A stretch of 17,478 bases of DNA from JBFFXF01 sp041569895 (lineage in GTDB: Bacteria; Planctomycetota; UBA8108; JACQVS01), in assembly GCA_041569895.1 (NCBI GenBank), contig JBFFXF010000154.1, positions 1 through 17,478 of the forward strand, given 5' to 3'. Both the position numbers and the translations under genes were made by a program. Shown here one piece after another: positions 6,621 through 13,567 of the stretch. Numbering within the stretch: position 1 is the stretch's first letter; every line of letters begins with the position of its first letter. The notes below the pieces were generated by a model that worked only from the letters and a program-made list of their open reading frames with translations, ran no database searches and was not told where the DNA came from.

Positions 6621-7409
6621 TCACTCCGGGGTGACGTACGCCGCCGTGATGCCGCCGTCGACCGTGAACGCGCTTCCCGTCAAATAGGACGACTCGTTCG
6701 AGGCGAGGAAGAGCGCCGCGCGGGCCATCTCGCCGGCCAGCCCGAAGCGGCCGAGCGGCACGTGGACGAGGCGTCGCTGTTTCTTCTCCTCGGTGTCGAG
6801 GAAGCTCATCAGGAGCTCCGTCTGCAGCGGGCCCGGGCAGAGCGCGTTGACGCGGATGTTCTCGCGCGCGTGGACGATGGCGAGCTCGCGGCTGAGCGCA
6901 ACGACGCCACCCTTGCTCGCGGTGTAGGCGATCTGCGGCGTCGCGGCGCCCATCAGCGCCACGAAGGACGCCGTGTTGATGACCGAACCGCCGCCGGCGC
7001 GTCGCAGCGCCGGGATGCCGTGCTTGCAGCCGAGGAAGACGCCCTTCAGGTTGATCGCCAGCGTGCGCTCCCACACCTCCTCCGACGTCGACACCGCGTC
7101 GCCGTCGTCGGCGTGCATGATCCCCGCGTTGTTGAAGAGCACGTCGAGCCGGCCGAAAGCCTCCTCGGTGCGATGCACCATCTCCTCGCAGTCCGAGTTG
7201 CGCGAGACGTCGGCGCGGATGAACACGGCGCGACCGCCGCCGGTCTCGATCTCCTTGACGGTCTCCTCGCCGCGATCGGTGTCGACGTCCACCGCCGCGA
7301 CCGCCGCGCCCTCGCGCGCGAAGAGGAGCGCCGACTCTCGCCCGATGCCGCTCGCGGCCCCGGTGATCAGGGCGACGCGATCCTTCAGTCTCCCGTTTTC
7401 CACGCTCAT
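6621..7409 (-). CDS. SDR family NAD-dependent oxidoreductase
   Basis: A 262-residue classical short-chain dehydrogenase. Landmarks are the cofactor loop TGAASGIG at 16-23, NNAG at 93-96, Asn120, Ser148 and the catalytic YTASK at 162-166. Asp41, at the end of the second beta strand (AVDVD), indicates NAD(H) rather than NADP(H). The C-terminal FLASNESSYLTGSAFTVDGG is the usual family ending. The start at 7409 was chosen because it gives the normal family length, has a GAGAGGGA ribosome site, and forms a 4-bp ATGA overlap with the upstream hydrolase gene. The longer open frame extends antiparallel through that gene and is not real. In its operon with a PuuA-type synthetase and PuuD-type hydrolase it would plausibly oxidise an alcohol group of the amine substrate or its gamma-glutamyl derivative. 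That is inference. Confidence 0.9.
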   Translation of the reverse strand: MSVENGRLKDRVALITGAASGIGRESALLFAREGAAVAAVDVDTDRGEETVKEIETGGGRAVFIRADVSRNSDCEEMVHRTEEAFGRLDVLFNNAGIMHADDGDAVSTSEEVWERTLAINLKGVFLGCKHGIPALRRAGGGSVINTASFVALMGAATPQIAYTASKGGVVALSRELAIVHARENIRVNALCPGPLQTELLMSFLDTEEKKQRRLVHVPLGRFGLAGEMARAALFLASNESSYLTGSAFTVDGGITAAYVTPE

Positions 7410-8122
7410 CGCTTCCCTCTCCCGATCTCGACCGCGGCGCGCGCGAGCGCGTCGAAGAGTCGTTGCTGTATCGGATCCTCGGCCGAAGTGAGCTCCGGGT
7501 GCCATTGCACGGCGATCAGCCACGGGTGCTCGACCCACTCGACCGCCTCGATGGTGCCGTCGGGCGCGCGGGCCGTGACGCGGAGCTGCGGCGCCACGGT
7601 GTCGATCGCCTGGTGATGCCACGATGCCGCCGGAAACCGCAGCACGCCGACGATGTCGGCGAGCTTCGTGCCGCCCTCGACGATGACCTCGTGCGGGATC
7701 GGCTCGCGCGGAGGCGCCCGGTGCAGGATGCTCTCGCCGACGACGTCCGGGAGGTGCTCGTGGAGCGTCCCGCCGAGCGAGACGTTGAGGATCTGCGTGC
7801 CCCGGCAGATGCCGAGCGTCGGCAGGCCGTCCGACGCGACGCGCCGGGCGAGCTCGAGCTCGGTGGCGTCGCGGTCCTCGTCGAGCATGTAGATGGTCTC
7901 GTGAAGCTCGCCGCCGTAGCGCGCCGGGTCGAGGTCGCCGCCGCCGGCGAGGATCAGCGCGTCGATCTGCGCGAGCCATCCATCGACGCGCGTCTCGCCG
8001 GGGGGCAGCAGGAACGGCACGCCGCCGGCGCGACGCACGGATTCGACGTACTCCGACGGCAGCACGTACTGGCCCTTCTCGTCACGCCCGTACGTGGTGA
8101 TCCCGATGATCGGAGCCCCCAC
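7406..8122 (-). CDS. Gamma-glutamyl-gamma-aminobutyrate hydrolase-like class I amidotransferase (peptidase C26, PuuD type)
   Basis: A 238-residue cytosolic hydrolase. PuuD-type enzymes cleave gamma-glutamyl amides and release glutamate from a gamma-glutamylated amine product. The nucleophile elbow GICRGTQILNVSLGGTL spans 104-120, with Cys106. The catalytic pair is WHPE at 207-210, with His208 and Glu210. ILAGGGDLDP at 57-66 and SWHHQAI at 167-173 are typical of this subfamily. No synthetase domain is fused, so it acts as a free hydrolase. The start codon is GTG (8122-8120), preceded by GAGAGGA at six bases. It begins one base after the glutamine-synthetase stop and overlaps the SDR start by 4 bp, so the three genes form one operon. 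Confidence 0.87.
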   Translation of the reverse strand: MGAPIIGITTYGRDEKGQYVLPSEYVESVRRAGGVPFLLPPGETRVDGWLAQIDALILAGGGDLDPARYGGELHETIYMLDEDRDATELELARRVASDGLPTLGICRGTQILNVSLGGTLHEHLPDVVGESILHRAPPREPIPHEVIVEGGTKLADIVGVLRFPAASWHHQAIDTVAPQLRVTARAPDGTIEAVEWVEHPWLIAVQWHPELTSAEDPIQQRLFDALARAAVEIGRGKR

Positions 8123-8123
8123 C

Positions 8124-9527
8124 TCAGATCCTCTCGAAGTACCTCGACCGCTCCCAGTCGGTGACCGCCTTGTCGAATCCCGCCTGCTCGGTCCTGAAGA
8201 AGTGGGTGTAGTGCTCGACGACGTCGTCGCCGAACGCCGCGCGCGCGAACTTGCTCTTGGCGAAGAGGTCGATCGAGTCGCGCAGCGACCGCGGCACGGA
8301 CGGCAGACCGCGAGCGCGGTAGACGTCCCCCTCGAAGAGGGCCGGCGGCTCGGTCTTGCGGGCGATGCCGTCGAGGCCCGACGCCAGCGCGGCGGCGTAG
8401 ACGAGATACGGGTTGCAGTCCGCCCCCGGCAGCCGGCACTCGATGCGCAGACTCGGACCCTCGCCGACGACGCGGAAGCCGGCGGTGCGGTTGTCGCAGC
8501 TCCACGCGATCTTCGTCGGCGCCCACGAGAGGTCCTGGTAGCGCTTGTAGGAGTTCACCGTCGGCGCGTAGAAGACCATCAGCTCGGGCACGTGGGCCAT
8601 CCAGCCGCCGAGGAAATACTTGAAGGTCTCGGAGCAGTGCACCGGGCCGATCTCGCGGTCGCCGGCGAAGGCGCTCTCGCCATCGCGCCACAGGCTGAGG
8701 TGGACGTGGCAGCTCGACCCGGCTCGGTCGGCCGAGTACTTCGCCATGAACGTCACCGAGATCCCCTGCCGGTCCGCGACCTCCTTGAGGCACTGCTTGT
8801 AGATCGAGTGCCGGTCGGCCATCCCGAGGACGTCGGTGTAGCGCAGGTTGAGCTCGTGCTGCCCGAGGCCCCACTCTCCCTTGGAGCTCTCCACCGGCAC
8901 GCCGGACTGCCTGAGGTGACGGCGCGCCTCGCCGTTGAAGGACTCGACGCGCGAGCCCTGGAGGATGTGATAATCCTCGATGTACCAGCCGGCCGGACGC
9001 AGACCGCTGTGACCGCCTGTGTCGGCGTCGCGGTAGGAGCTCTCGAAGATGTAGAACTCGAGCTCCGAGCTCCCCATGGCGACGAAATCCCGCTCGCGCG
9101 CCGCCTGCACCTGCTTGCGCAGGATCGAGCGCGGCGCCTGCGCGACGGGCTCGTGGAACCGCTGGCTCTCGACGTCGCAGATGACCATTGCCGTGCGGTC
9201 GAGCCAGGTGGCGAGCCGGAGGGTCGACAGGTCGGGGACGAGGTGGACGTCGCCGTAGCCCTTCTTCCAGTTGGCGAAGCTGTATCCCGGGACCGGCTCC
9301 ATCTCCATGTCGACGGTGAGCAGATAGTCGCAGGCATGCGTGCCATCGCGGGCGACGGCCTCCAGGAAGTACTCGCCGTCGAAGCGCTTTCCCATGAAGC
9401 GTCCGTAGAGGTCGGTGAAGGCGACGATCACGGTGTCGACCTCCCCGTCCCGGACGAGCTGGGTGAGCTTCTCGGGCGTCAGCATGCCGTGGGTCCTGCC
9501 ATGAGTGTTTCCGTGCCTGTTGGCCAT
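8124..9527 (-). CDS. Glutamine synthetase family protein, PuuA-type gamma-glutamyl-amine ligase
   Basis: A 467-residue protein that would join glutamate to an amine using ATP. Metal and substrate landmarks are SSELEFYIF at 153-161 (Glu155, Glu157), KGEWGLGQHEL at 216-226 (Glu218, Glu225), GSSCHVHLSL at 270-279 (His274), APTVNSYKRY at 321-330, NRTAGFRVVG at 346-355 and RIECRLPGADCNPYL at 361-375. The protein lacks the adenylylation-site sequence of GlnA I-beta. Its neighbour is a gamma-glutamyl hydrolase, which argues for amine catabolism rather than ammonia assimilation. The start at 9527 has an upstream GGAG. A second ATG at 9485 would remove an odd N-terminus with HG repeats (residues 5-14, HGNTHGRTHG) and is a real alternative. 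Methylamine, ethanolamine and polyamines are all possible substrates. Confidence 0.9.
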   Translation of the reverse strand: MANRHGNTHGRTHGMLTPEKLTQLVRDGEVDTVIVAFTDLYGRFMGKRFDGEYFLEAVARDGTHACDYLLTVDMEMEPVPGYSFANWKKGYGDVHLVPDLSTLRLATWLDRTAMVICDVESQRFHEPVAQAPRSILRKQVQAARERDFVAMGSSELEFYIFESSYRDADTGGHSGLRPAGWYIEDYHILQGSRVESFNGEARRHLRQSGVPVESSKGEWGLGQHELNLRYTDVLGMADRHSIYKQCLKEVADRQGISVTFMAKYSADRAGSSCHVHLSLWRDGESAFAGDREIGPVHCSETFKYFLGGWMAHVPELMVFYAPTVNSYKRYQDLSWAPTKIAWSCDNRTAGFRVVGEGPSLRIECRLPGADCNPYLVYAAALASGLDGIARKTEPPALFEGDVYRARGLPSVPRSLRDSIDLFAKSKFARAAFGDDVVEHYTHFFRTEQAGFDKAVTDWERSRYFERI

Positions 9528-9583
9528 CCGGGTTCGCTCCGGTAATCTCACAGGATCGAAGATCGGGCCCGACCGCGGCCGAG

Positions 9584-9612
9584 ATTCTAACAAGACGCGA
9601 GCCTCATGGCGA
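9584..9612 (-). promoter_or_regulatory. Candidate promoter of the leftward synthetase-hydrolase-SDR operon
   Basis: On the minus strand TCGCCA (9612-9607) and TAGAAT (9589-9584, five of six positions) are separated by 17 bases. The boxes lie in the 118-bp divergent gap and would give a leader of about 50 nt before the ATG at 9527. The -10 region reads TTAGAATC, the same octamer as in the candidate promoter at 13500-13528. Confidence 0.4.
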
Positions 9613-9645
9613 CGCTCGACAAAGCGCCCGACACCGCCGACGCCC

Positions 9646-10572
9646 ATGCCTGACCGGAAGATCGATCACCTCCTCGAGCTGGTCCCGGGATTCCGCCCCG
9701 GCGCCGCCACCGTCACCGAGCTCGGCGGCGGCATCACCAACCGCAACTACCGGGTCGACGTCGACGGGCAGTCCTACGTCCTGCGGGTCTGCGATCCGGG
9801 GACGGAGCACCTGGGCATACGCCGTGACCACGAGGTCGCCTGCTCGCGGATCGCGGCCGCGCTCGGCATCGGACCCGAGGTGGCGCTCGCGGATGTCAAC
9901 AAGGGCATCCTGGTGACCCGATTCCTCGAGGGCGAGACGCTGACGGCGGAGACCGCCCGGGAGCCGGGGCGCATCGCGCGCATCGCCTCGGTGGTCCGGA
10001 CGTACCACGAGGGCCCGGCGTTTCCCGGCACCTTCTCGCCGTTCCAGACGGTGCGTGACTACCACCGCATTGCTCTCGAGAAGGGCGTCGCGTTCCCGCG
10101 GGAGGTCGACAGCGCGTTCGAGATGATGGAGGCCATCGAGCAGGCCACCGGCGCCCACGCGACCGCCGCGCCGTGCCACAACGACCTCCTCGCCGGCAAC
10201 TTCATCGACGACGGCGAGAGGATCCACGTGCTCGACTGGGAGTACGCCGCCATGGGCGACCCCTTCTTCGACCTCGGCAACTTCGCGGTCAATCAGGAGC
10301 TCGACGACTCCGGCTGCGAGACGCTGCTCGCGGCGTACTCGCGCGATCGCGCCGCGGTCAACGAAATCGACCGGGCCCGCCTCCTGCTGATGCGGCTGGC
10401 GTCGGACCTCCGCGAGTCGTTCTGGGGTTTCCTCCAGTCGGGTCTCTCGACGCTCGATTTCGACTACGCCGAGTACGGCCGCAAGCACTTGACGAGGTTT
10501 CTCGACCATGCTTCGATGCCGCCCGTCGCGTCCGCGCTGCGACTTTTCGGCCGCGACCGGAGAGCCCGGTAG
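9646..10572 (+). CDS. Choline/ethanolamine kinase-like phosphotransferase (APH superfamily)
   Basis: A 308-residue protein-kinase-fold small-molecule kinase. Landmarks are the glycine-rich LGGGITNRNYRV at 26-37, the strand YVLRVCDPGTE at 44-54, EGETL at 95-99, the catalytic Brenner-type motif CHNDLLAGNFI at 177-187 (Asp180, Asn185), and the metal-binding LDWEYAAMGDPFFDLGNF at 196-213. LDWEYA followed by DP..DL is characteristic of LicA-type choline kinases and their relatives. The VLR strand has Arg where many kinases have Lys, as in bacterial LicA. The ATG at 9646 was chosen because the first strand begins about 20 residues later. An upstream frame exists without family similarity. It is followed 78 bp later by the dimethylglycine-dehydrogenase-like gene. 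Choline, ethanolamine or a related amino alcohol is the best guess for the substrate. Confidence 0.8.
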   Translation: MPDRKIDHLLELVPGFRPGAATVTELGGGITNRNYRVDVDGQSYVLRVCDPGTEHLGIRRDHEVACSRIAAALGIGPEVALADVNKGILVTRFLEGETLTAETAREPGRIARIASVVRTYHEGPAFPGTFSPFQTVRDYHRIALEKGVAFPREVDSAFEMMEAIEQATGAHATAAPCHNDLLAGNFIDDGERIHVLDWEYAAMGDPFFDLGNFAVNQELDDSGCETLLAAYSRDRAAVNEIDRARLLLMRLASDLRESFWGFLQSGLSTLDFDYAEYGRKHLTRFLDHASMPPVASALRLFGRDRRAR

Positions 10573-10650
10573 CGCCGTGGAGTACGCCAACCGATTTCGC
10601 CGACCGAGCTCGACGAACGAAGTGAAGCCACCCGCCGAGCCAACCACGCC

Positions 10651-13062
10651 ATGACGCAGGAGACCCGCGTCGCCATCATCGGCGGCGGCATCATCGGCTG
10701 CAGCGTCGCGTATCACCTCACCAGGATGGGCTGGAAGGACGTCCTGGTGATCGAGAAGGGGGACCTCACCAGCGGCTCGACGTGGCACGCCGCGGGGCTC
10801 GTCGGCCAGCTGCGCTCCTCGCGCAACATCACGCGCATGCTGCAGTACAGCGTCGAGCTCTACGAGCGGCTCGAGGAGGAGACCGGACAGTCGACCGGCT
10901 GGCGCCAGGTCGGCGGTCTCCGCCTCGCGTCGTCGAAGGAGCGCATGTTCGAGCTGCGCCGGGCCGCGACCACCGCGCGCAGCTTCGGCCTCGAGATGCA
11001 GCTCGTCGGCCCGCGCGAGGCGCAGGAGCTCTTCCCGCTGATCTCGCTCGACGGCGTCGAGGGCGGCGCGCTCCTGCCGACCGACGGCTACGCCGATCCC
11101 GCCGGCGTCGCGCTGGCGCTCGCGAAGGGAGCGCGATCGGGAGGCGCCGAGTTCCTCCGCAACAGGCGCGTCGAGGACCTCGTGGTGTCGAACGGCCGCG
11201 TCACCGAGGTGGTCACCGATGGCGGCTCCGTTCGCGCGGACGTGGTGGTCAACGCGGCGGGGATGTGGGCGCGCGAGATCGGCCGCATGGCGGGCGTGAA
11301 CGTCCCGCTGGTGCCGATGATGCACCAGTACATCGTCACCGATCACGTGCCCGACATGCCGACCGGGCTGCCGACGATGCGCGACCCGGACAACCTCGTC
11401 TACTACAAGGAGGAGGTCGGCGCGCTGGCGATGGGCGGCTACGAGCCGAACCCGATCCCGTGGAACGTCAACGGCATCCCGGGCGAGTTCGGCCAGGAGC
11501 TCCTCGAGCCCGACTTCGAGCACTTCGAGCAGCTCTCGGAGCGCGCCATCAAGCGCACGCCGATCCTCGAGCGCGTCGGCATCAAGAAGCTGATCAACGG
11601 GCCCGAGGCGTTCACGCCCGACGGCAACTTCGTCATGGGGCTGGCTCCCGGCATGGAGAACTTCTACGTCGCCGCGGGATTCAACGCGCACGGCATCGCG
11701 GCCGGCGGCGGCGCGGGAAGGGCGATCGCCGAGTGGATCGTCGACGGGCGTCCGAGCCTCGACCTCTGGCGCGTCGACATCCGTCGATTCGGCCCGCACC
11801 ACCGCAGCACCGCGTGGATCACCGAGCGCACCGCCGAGCTCTACGGCAAGCACTACGCCATGGGGTGGCCGGACGAGGAGCACGAGTCGGCGCGCCCGCT
11901 GCGGCGCAGCCCGCTCGACGGCATCCTGCGCGAGCGGCGCGCCTGCTACGGCGAGAAGTTCGGCTGGGAGCGCCCGAACTGGTTCGCGCCGGAGGGAATC
12001 GAGCCGGTCGACGAGCCGACCTTCGGCGTGCCGAACTGGTTCGAGCACGTCGCGGCCGAGCATCGCGCGATACGCACCCGCGTCGCGCTGATCGATCAGA
12101 CGTCGTTCAGCAAGTTCGAGATCAGCGGCCCCGGCGCGCTCGCCGCCCTGCAGCGCATCGCCGCGAACGACGTCGACCGCCCGCCCGGCAGCCTCGTCTA
12201 CACGCAGCTCTGCAACGAGCGCGGCGGCATCGAGTCCGACCTGACCATCGGCCGCCTCGAGGAGAATCGCTTCTCGGTCGTCACCGGCACCGCCTTCGGC
12301 ACCCACGACCTCGACTGGATCCGCCGCAACCTGCCGCGTGACGGCTCCGTCAGCGCCATCGACATCACCTCGAGCCGCGCCGTGATCAACGTCTGCGGCC
12401 CGAGGGCGCGCGATCTGCTCGGGCGCGTCACCGATGCGGACGTCAGCAACGACGCGTTCCCGTTCGCGAGCTGCCGCGAGATCTCCGTCGGCCACGCGCC
12501 GGCGCTCGCGCTGCGGGTGACGTACGTCGGCGAGCTCGGCTGGGAGCTCCACGTGCCGGTCGAGTTCGCCCGCCACGTCTACGACCGGCTCTGGGACGCC
12601 GGCCAGGACCTCGGCGTCGTCAACGCCGGGTACCGGGCGATCGAGTCCTGCCGGCTCGAGAAGGGCTTTCGTTACTGGAGCACCGATCTGACGCCCGACT
12701 ACACCCCCTACGAGGCGGGACTCGGCTTCTGCGTCGCCCTCGACAAGGGCGACTTCATCGGACGCGAGGCCCTCGAGCGGGCGAAGGCCGGGGGACCGAA
12801 GCGGCGGCTCTGCTGCTTCACCATCGAGGGGCGCGTCATGCTCCACGGGGGCGAGACCATCGCGCTCGACGGCGAGGTCCTCGGCGTGCTGACGAGCGGC
12901 GGCTACGGCCACACGGTCGAGAAGACGATCGCGTACGGGTACGTGCCGGCCGAGCGCTCGCGGGAGACCACCTACCAGATCGAGGTCATGGGCGAGTCCT
13001 TCGAGGCAACGCGACACGCCCGCGCGCTGTACGATCCGAAGCGGGAGCGGGTGCTGGGGTGA
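10651..13062 (+). CDS. FAD-dependent dimethylglycine/sarcosine dehydrogenase-type oxidoreductase with GcvT-like folate domain
   Basis: An 803-residue two-module enzyme of the DMGDH/SARDH class, which oxidises an N-methyl group and passes the one-carbon unit to tetrahydrofolate. Residues 6-370 are the DAO-type FAD domain: GGGIIG at 11-16, and GSTWHAAGL at 42-50, whose His46 matches the residue that carries covalent FAD in DMGDH. A middle domain spans about 371-445. The aminomethyltransferase (GCV_T) domain is about 450-700, with TYVGELGWELHVP near 623-635, and its C-terminal barrel spans 710-795. The length is that of mitochondrial DMGDH without the leader. No heterotetrameric sarcosine oxidase subunits are nearby. 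The start ATG has only a weak purine-rich site upstream. Dimethylglycine, sarcosine and other N-methylated glycines cannot be told apart from sequence alone. Confidence 0.9.
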   Translation: MTQETRVAIIGGGIIGCSVAYHLTRMGWKDVLVIEKGDLTSGSTWHAAGLVGQLRSSRNITRMLQYSVELYERLEEETGQSTGWRQVGGLRLASSKERMFELRRAATTARSFGLEMQLVGPREAQELFPLISLDGVEGGALLPTDGYADPAGVALALAKGARSGGAEFLRNRRVEDLVVSNGRVTEVVTDGGSVRADVVVNAAGMWAREIGRMAGVNVPLVPMMHQYIVTDHVPDMPTGLPTMRDPDNLVYYKEEVGALAMGGYEPNPIPWNVNGIPGEFGQELLEPDFEHFEQLSERAIKRTPILERVGIKKLINGPEAFTPDGNFVMGLAPGMENFYVAAGFNAHGIAAGGGAGRAIAEWIVDGRPSLDLWRVDIRRFGPHHRSTAWITERTAELYGKHYAMGWPDEEHESARPLRRSPLDGILRERRACYGEKFGWERPNWFAPEGIEPVDEPTFGVPNWFEHVAAEHRAIRTRVALIDQTSFSKFEISGPGALAALQRIAANDVDRPPGSLVYTQLCNERGGIESDLTIGRLEENRFSVVTGTAFGTHDLDWIRRNLPRDGSVSAIDITSSRAVINVCGPRARDLLGRVTDADVSNDAFPFASCREISVGHAPALALRVTYVGELGWELHVPVEFARHVYDRLWDAGQDLGVVNAGYRAIESCRLEKGFRYWSTDLTPDYTPYEAGLGFCVALDKGDFIGREALERAKAGGPKRRLCCFTIEGRVMLHGGETIALDGEVLGVLTSGGYGHTVEKTIAYGYVPAERSRETTYQIEVMGESFEATRHARALYDPKRERVLG

Positions 13063-13087
13063 GGAAGAGGGGAAAGTCGACTTTGAG

Positions 13088-13463
13088 GGTTTGCTGGCAG
13101 ACGATTCATGAGGAAAGCAGGAAGAAGAGGAACGCAGGAAACGAAACTGATCGTGCCCTGCGAGCTCTGTCGATCTCGTAGACGCCGTCGAGAAGCGGGA
13201 CCTGGTTACGATGTGAACCACAGAGGCGCGGCGCTGCGTCAGCGCAGCACCGCGTGAGAGCACAGAGACGCACAGAGGAGTTTCTTTCGGTTCGCAGGGG
13301 AATCAGCAAAGGCCTGTCCGCTCGATTTCGTTCGAGGAGCGAGGGAGGCTCACGAAGATCAACCCCATCAATCCTTCCGTTTCCTGCCTTCCTGCTCTTC
13401 CTGCCTTCCTTATAGATGCGTCAGAGTCTCGCCCGCGGAATCGAGCAGCCTTTCGGGCACGGG
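13088..13463 (+). repeat. Composite intergenic repeat, copy 1 (flank A - inverted-repeat-bounded core - flank B)
   Basis: Flank A (to 13110) is followed by a 33-bp left arm (13111-13143), a core (13144-13377) and a right arm (13378-13410). The right arm is the reverse complement of the left at 29 of 33 positions. Flank B runs from 13411 and ends in TCGGGCACGGG. The arms are purine- or pyrimidine-rich repeats of AGGAAGGCAGGAAG type. Copy 2 (17113-17478) has the same core in the same direction, but flanks A and B are swapped and reversed. Core segment 13215-13298 is 82 of 84 identical to copy 2. No transposase is encoded. Confidence 0.85.
13227..13254. repeat. GC-rich hairpin in repeat copy 1
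   Basis: CGCGG-C-GCTGCG pairs with CGCAGC-A-CCGCG around a TCAG loop: eleven base pairs with one C-A mismatch. It lies about 165 bp after the flavoprotein stop. The hairpin is preserved in copy 2, where the only change is in the loop (T to C). No T run follows, so a simple intrinsic terminator is unlikely. It might stall polymerase or act as a REP-like site. Confidence 0.7.
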
Positions 13464-13498
13464 ACCGGGACCGGGACCGGGGACGGGGACGGGTGGGT
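13453..13498 (+). repeat. GGG-rich hexamer array 2 at the end of repeat copy 1
   Basis: It starts with the same 11-mer TCGGGCACGGG as array 1, then GGGACC units, GGGGAC twice, and GGGTGGG. The G runs are regularly spaced on the plus strand and could form a G-quadruplex just upstream of the candidate promoter of the next gene. Confidence 0.85.
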
Positions 13499-13499
13499 C

Positions 13500-13528
13500 T
13501 GGAAAACCCTGTCGGTCGAACTTAGAAT
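13500..13528 (+). promoter_or_regulatory. Candidate promoter of the Tat-exported oxidoreductase gene
   Basis: TGGAAA (13500-13505) and TAGAAT (13523-13528) are 17 bases apart, matching four and five of six consensus positions. The -10 context TTAGAATC equals that of the divergent cluster promoter. The leader would be about 33 nt, with AAGGGGA before the ATG. Confidence 0.4.
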
Positions 13529-13567
13529 CGACTCTCCTTCGCGGGTCGACTTGACAAGGGGATCCAG

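Larger units (their letters stand above)
13063..13567. other. 505-bp gene-free interval holding composite repeat copy 1 and array 2
   Basis: No supported gene lies here. From left to right it holds a 12-bp perfect palindrome AAAGTCGACTTT (13073-13084), repeat copy 1 (13088-13463), the GGG array (13453-13498) and the leader of the next gene. Frames crossing the repeat on the minus strand are not conserved in frame between the two copies and are taken as non-coding. Confidence 0.8.

Noticed and set aside
13073..13084. Palindrome AAAGTCGACTTT after the flavoprotein stop as a terminator
   Set aside because: The arms are only 6 bp with no loop and no T run follows. It is too weak for an intrinsic terminator.
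9604..13263. Open frame of 1219 codons on the minus strand
   Set aside because: It lies antisense to the kinase-like and DMGDH-type genes, whose domains are unmistakable, and has Arg/Val/Asp/Leu-biased composition without motifs. It is a typical mirror frame of GC-rich codons.
13106..13309. Minus-strand small frames inside the composite repeat (also 17127-17363)
   Set aside because: The two repeat copies do not keep the same reading frame or protein sequence, though their DNA is very similar, so selection is on DNA or RNA and not on a protein.
13551..13556. TTGACA just before the oxidoreductase gene as a -35 box
   Set aside because: It is only about 12 bases from the ATG, so no -10 box and leader can fit. 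It overlaps the ribosome-site region.
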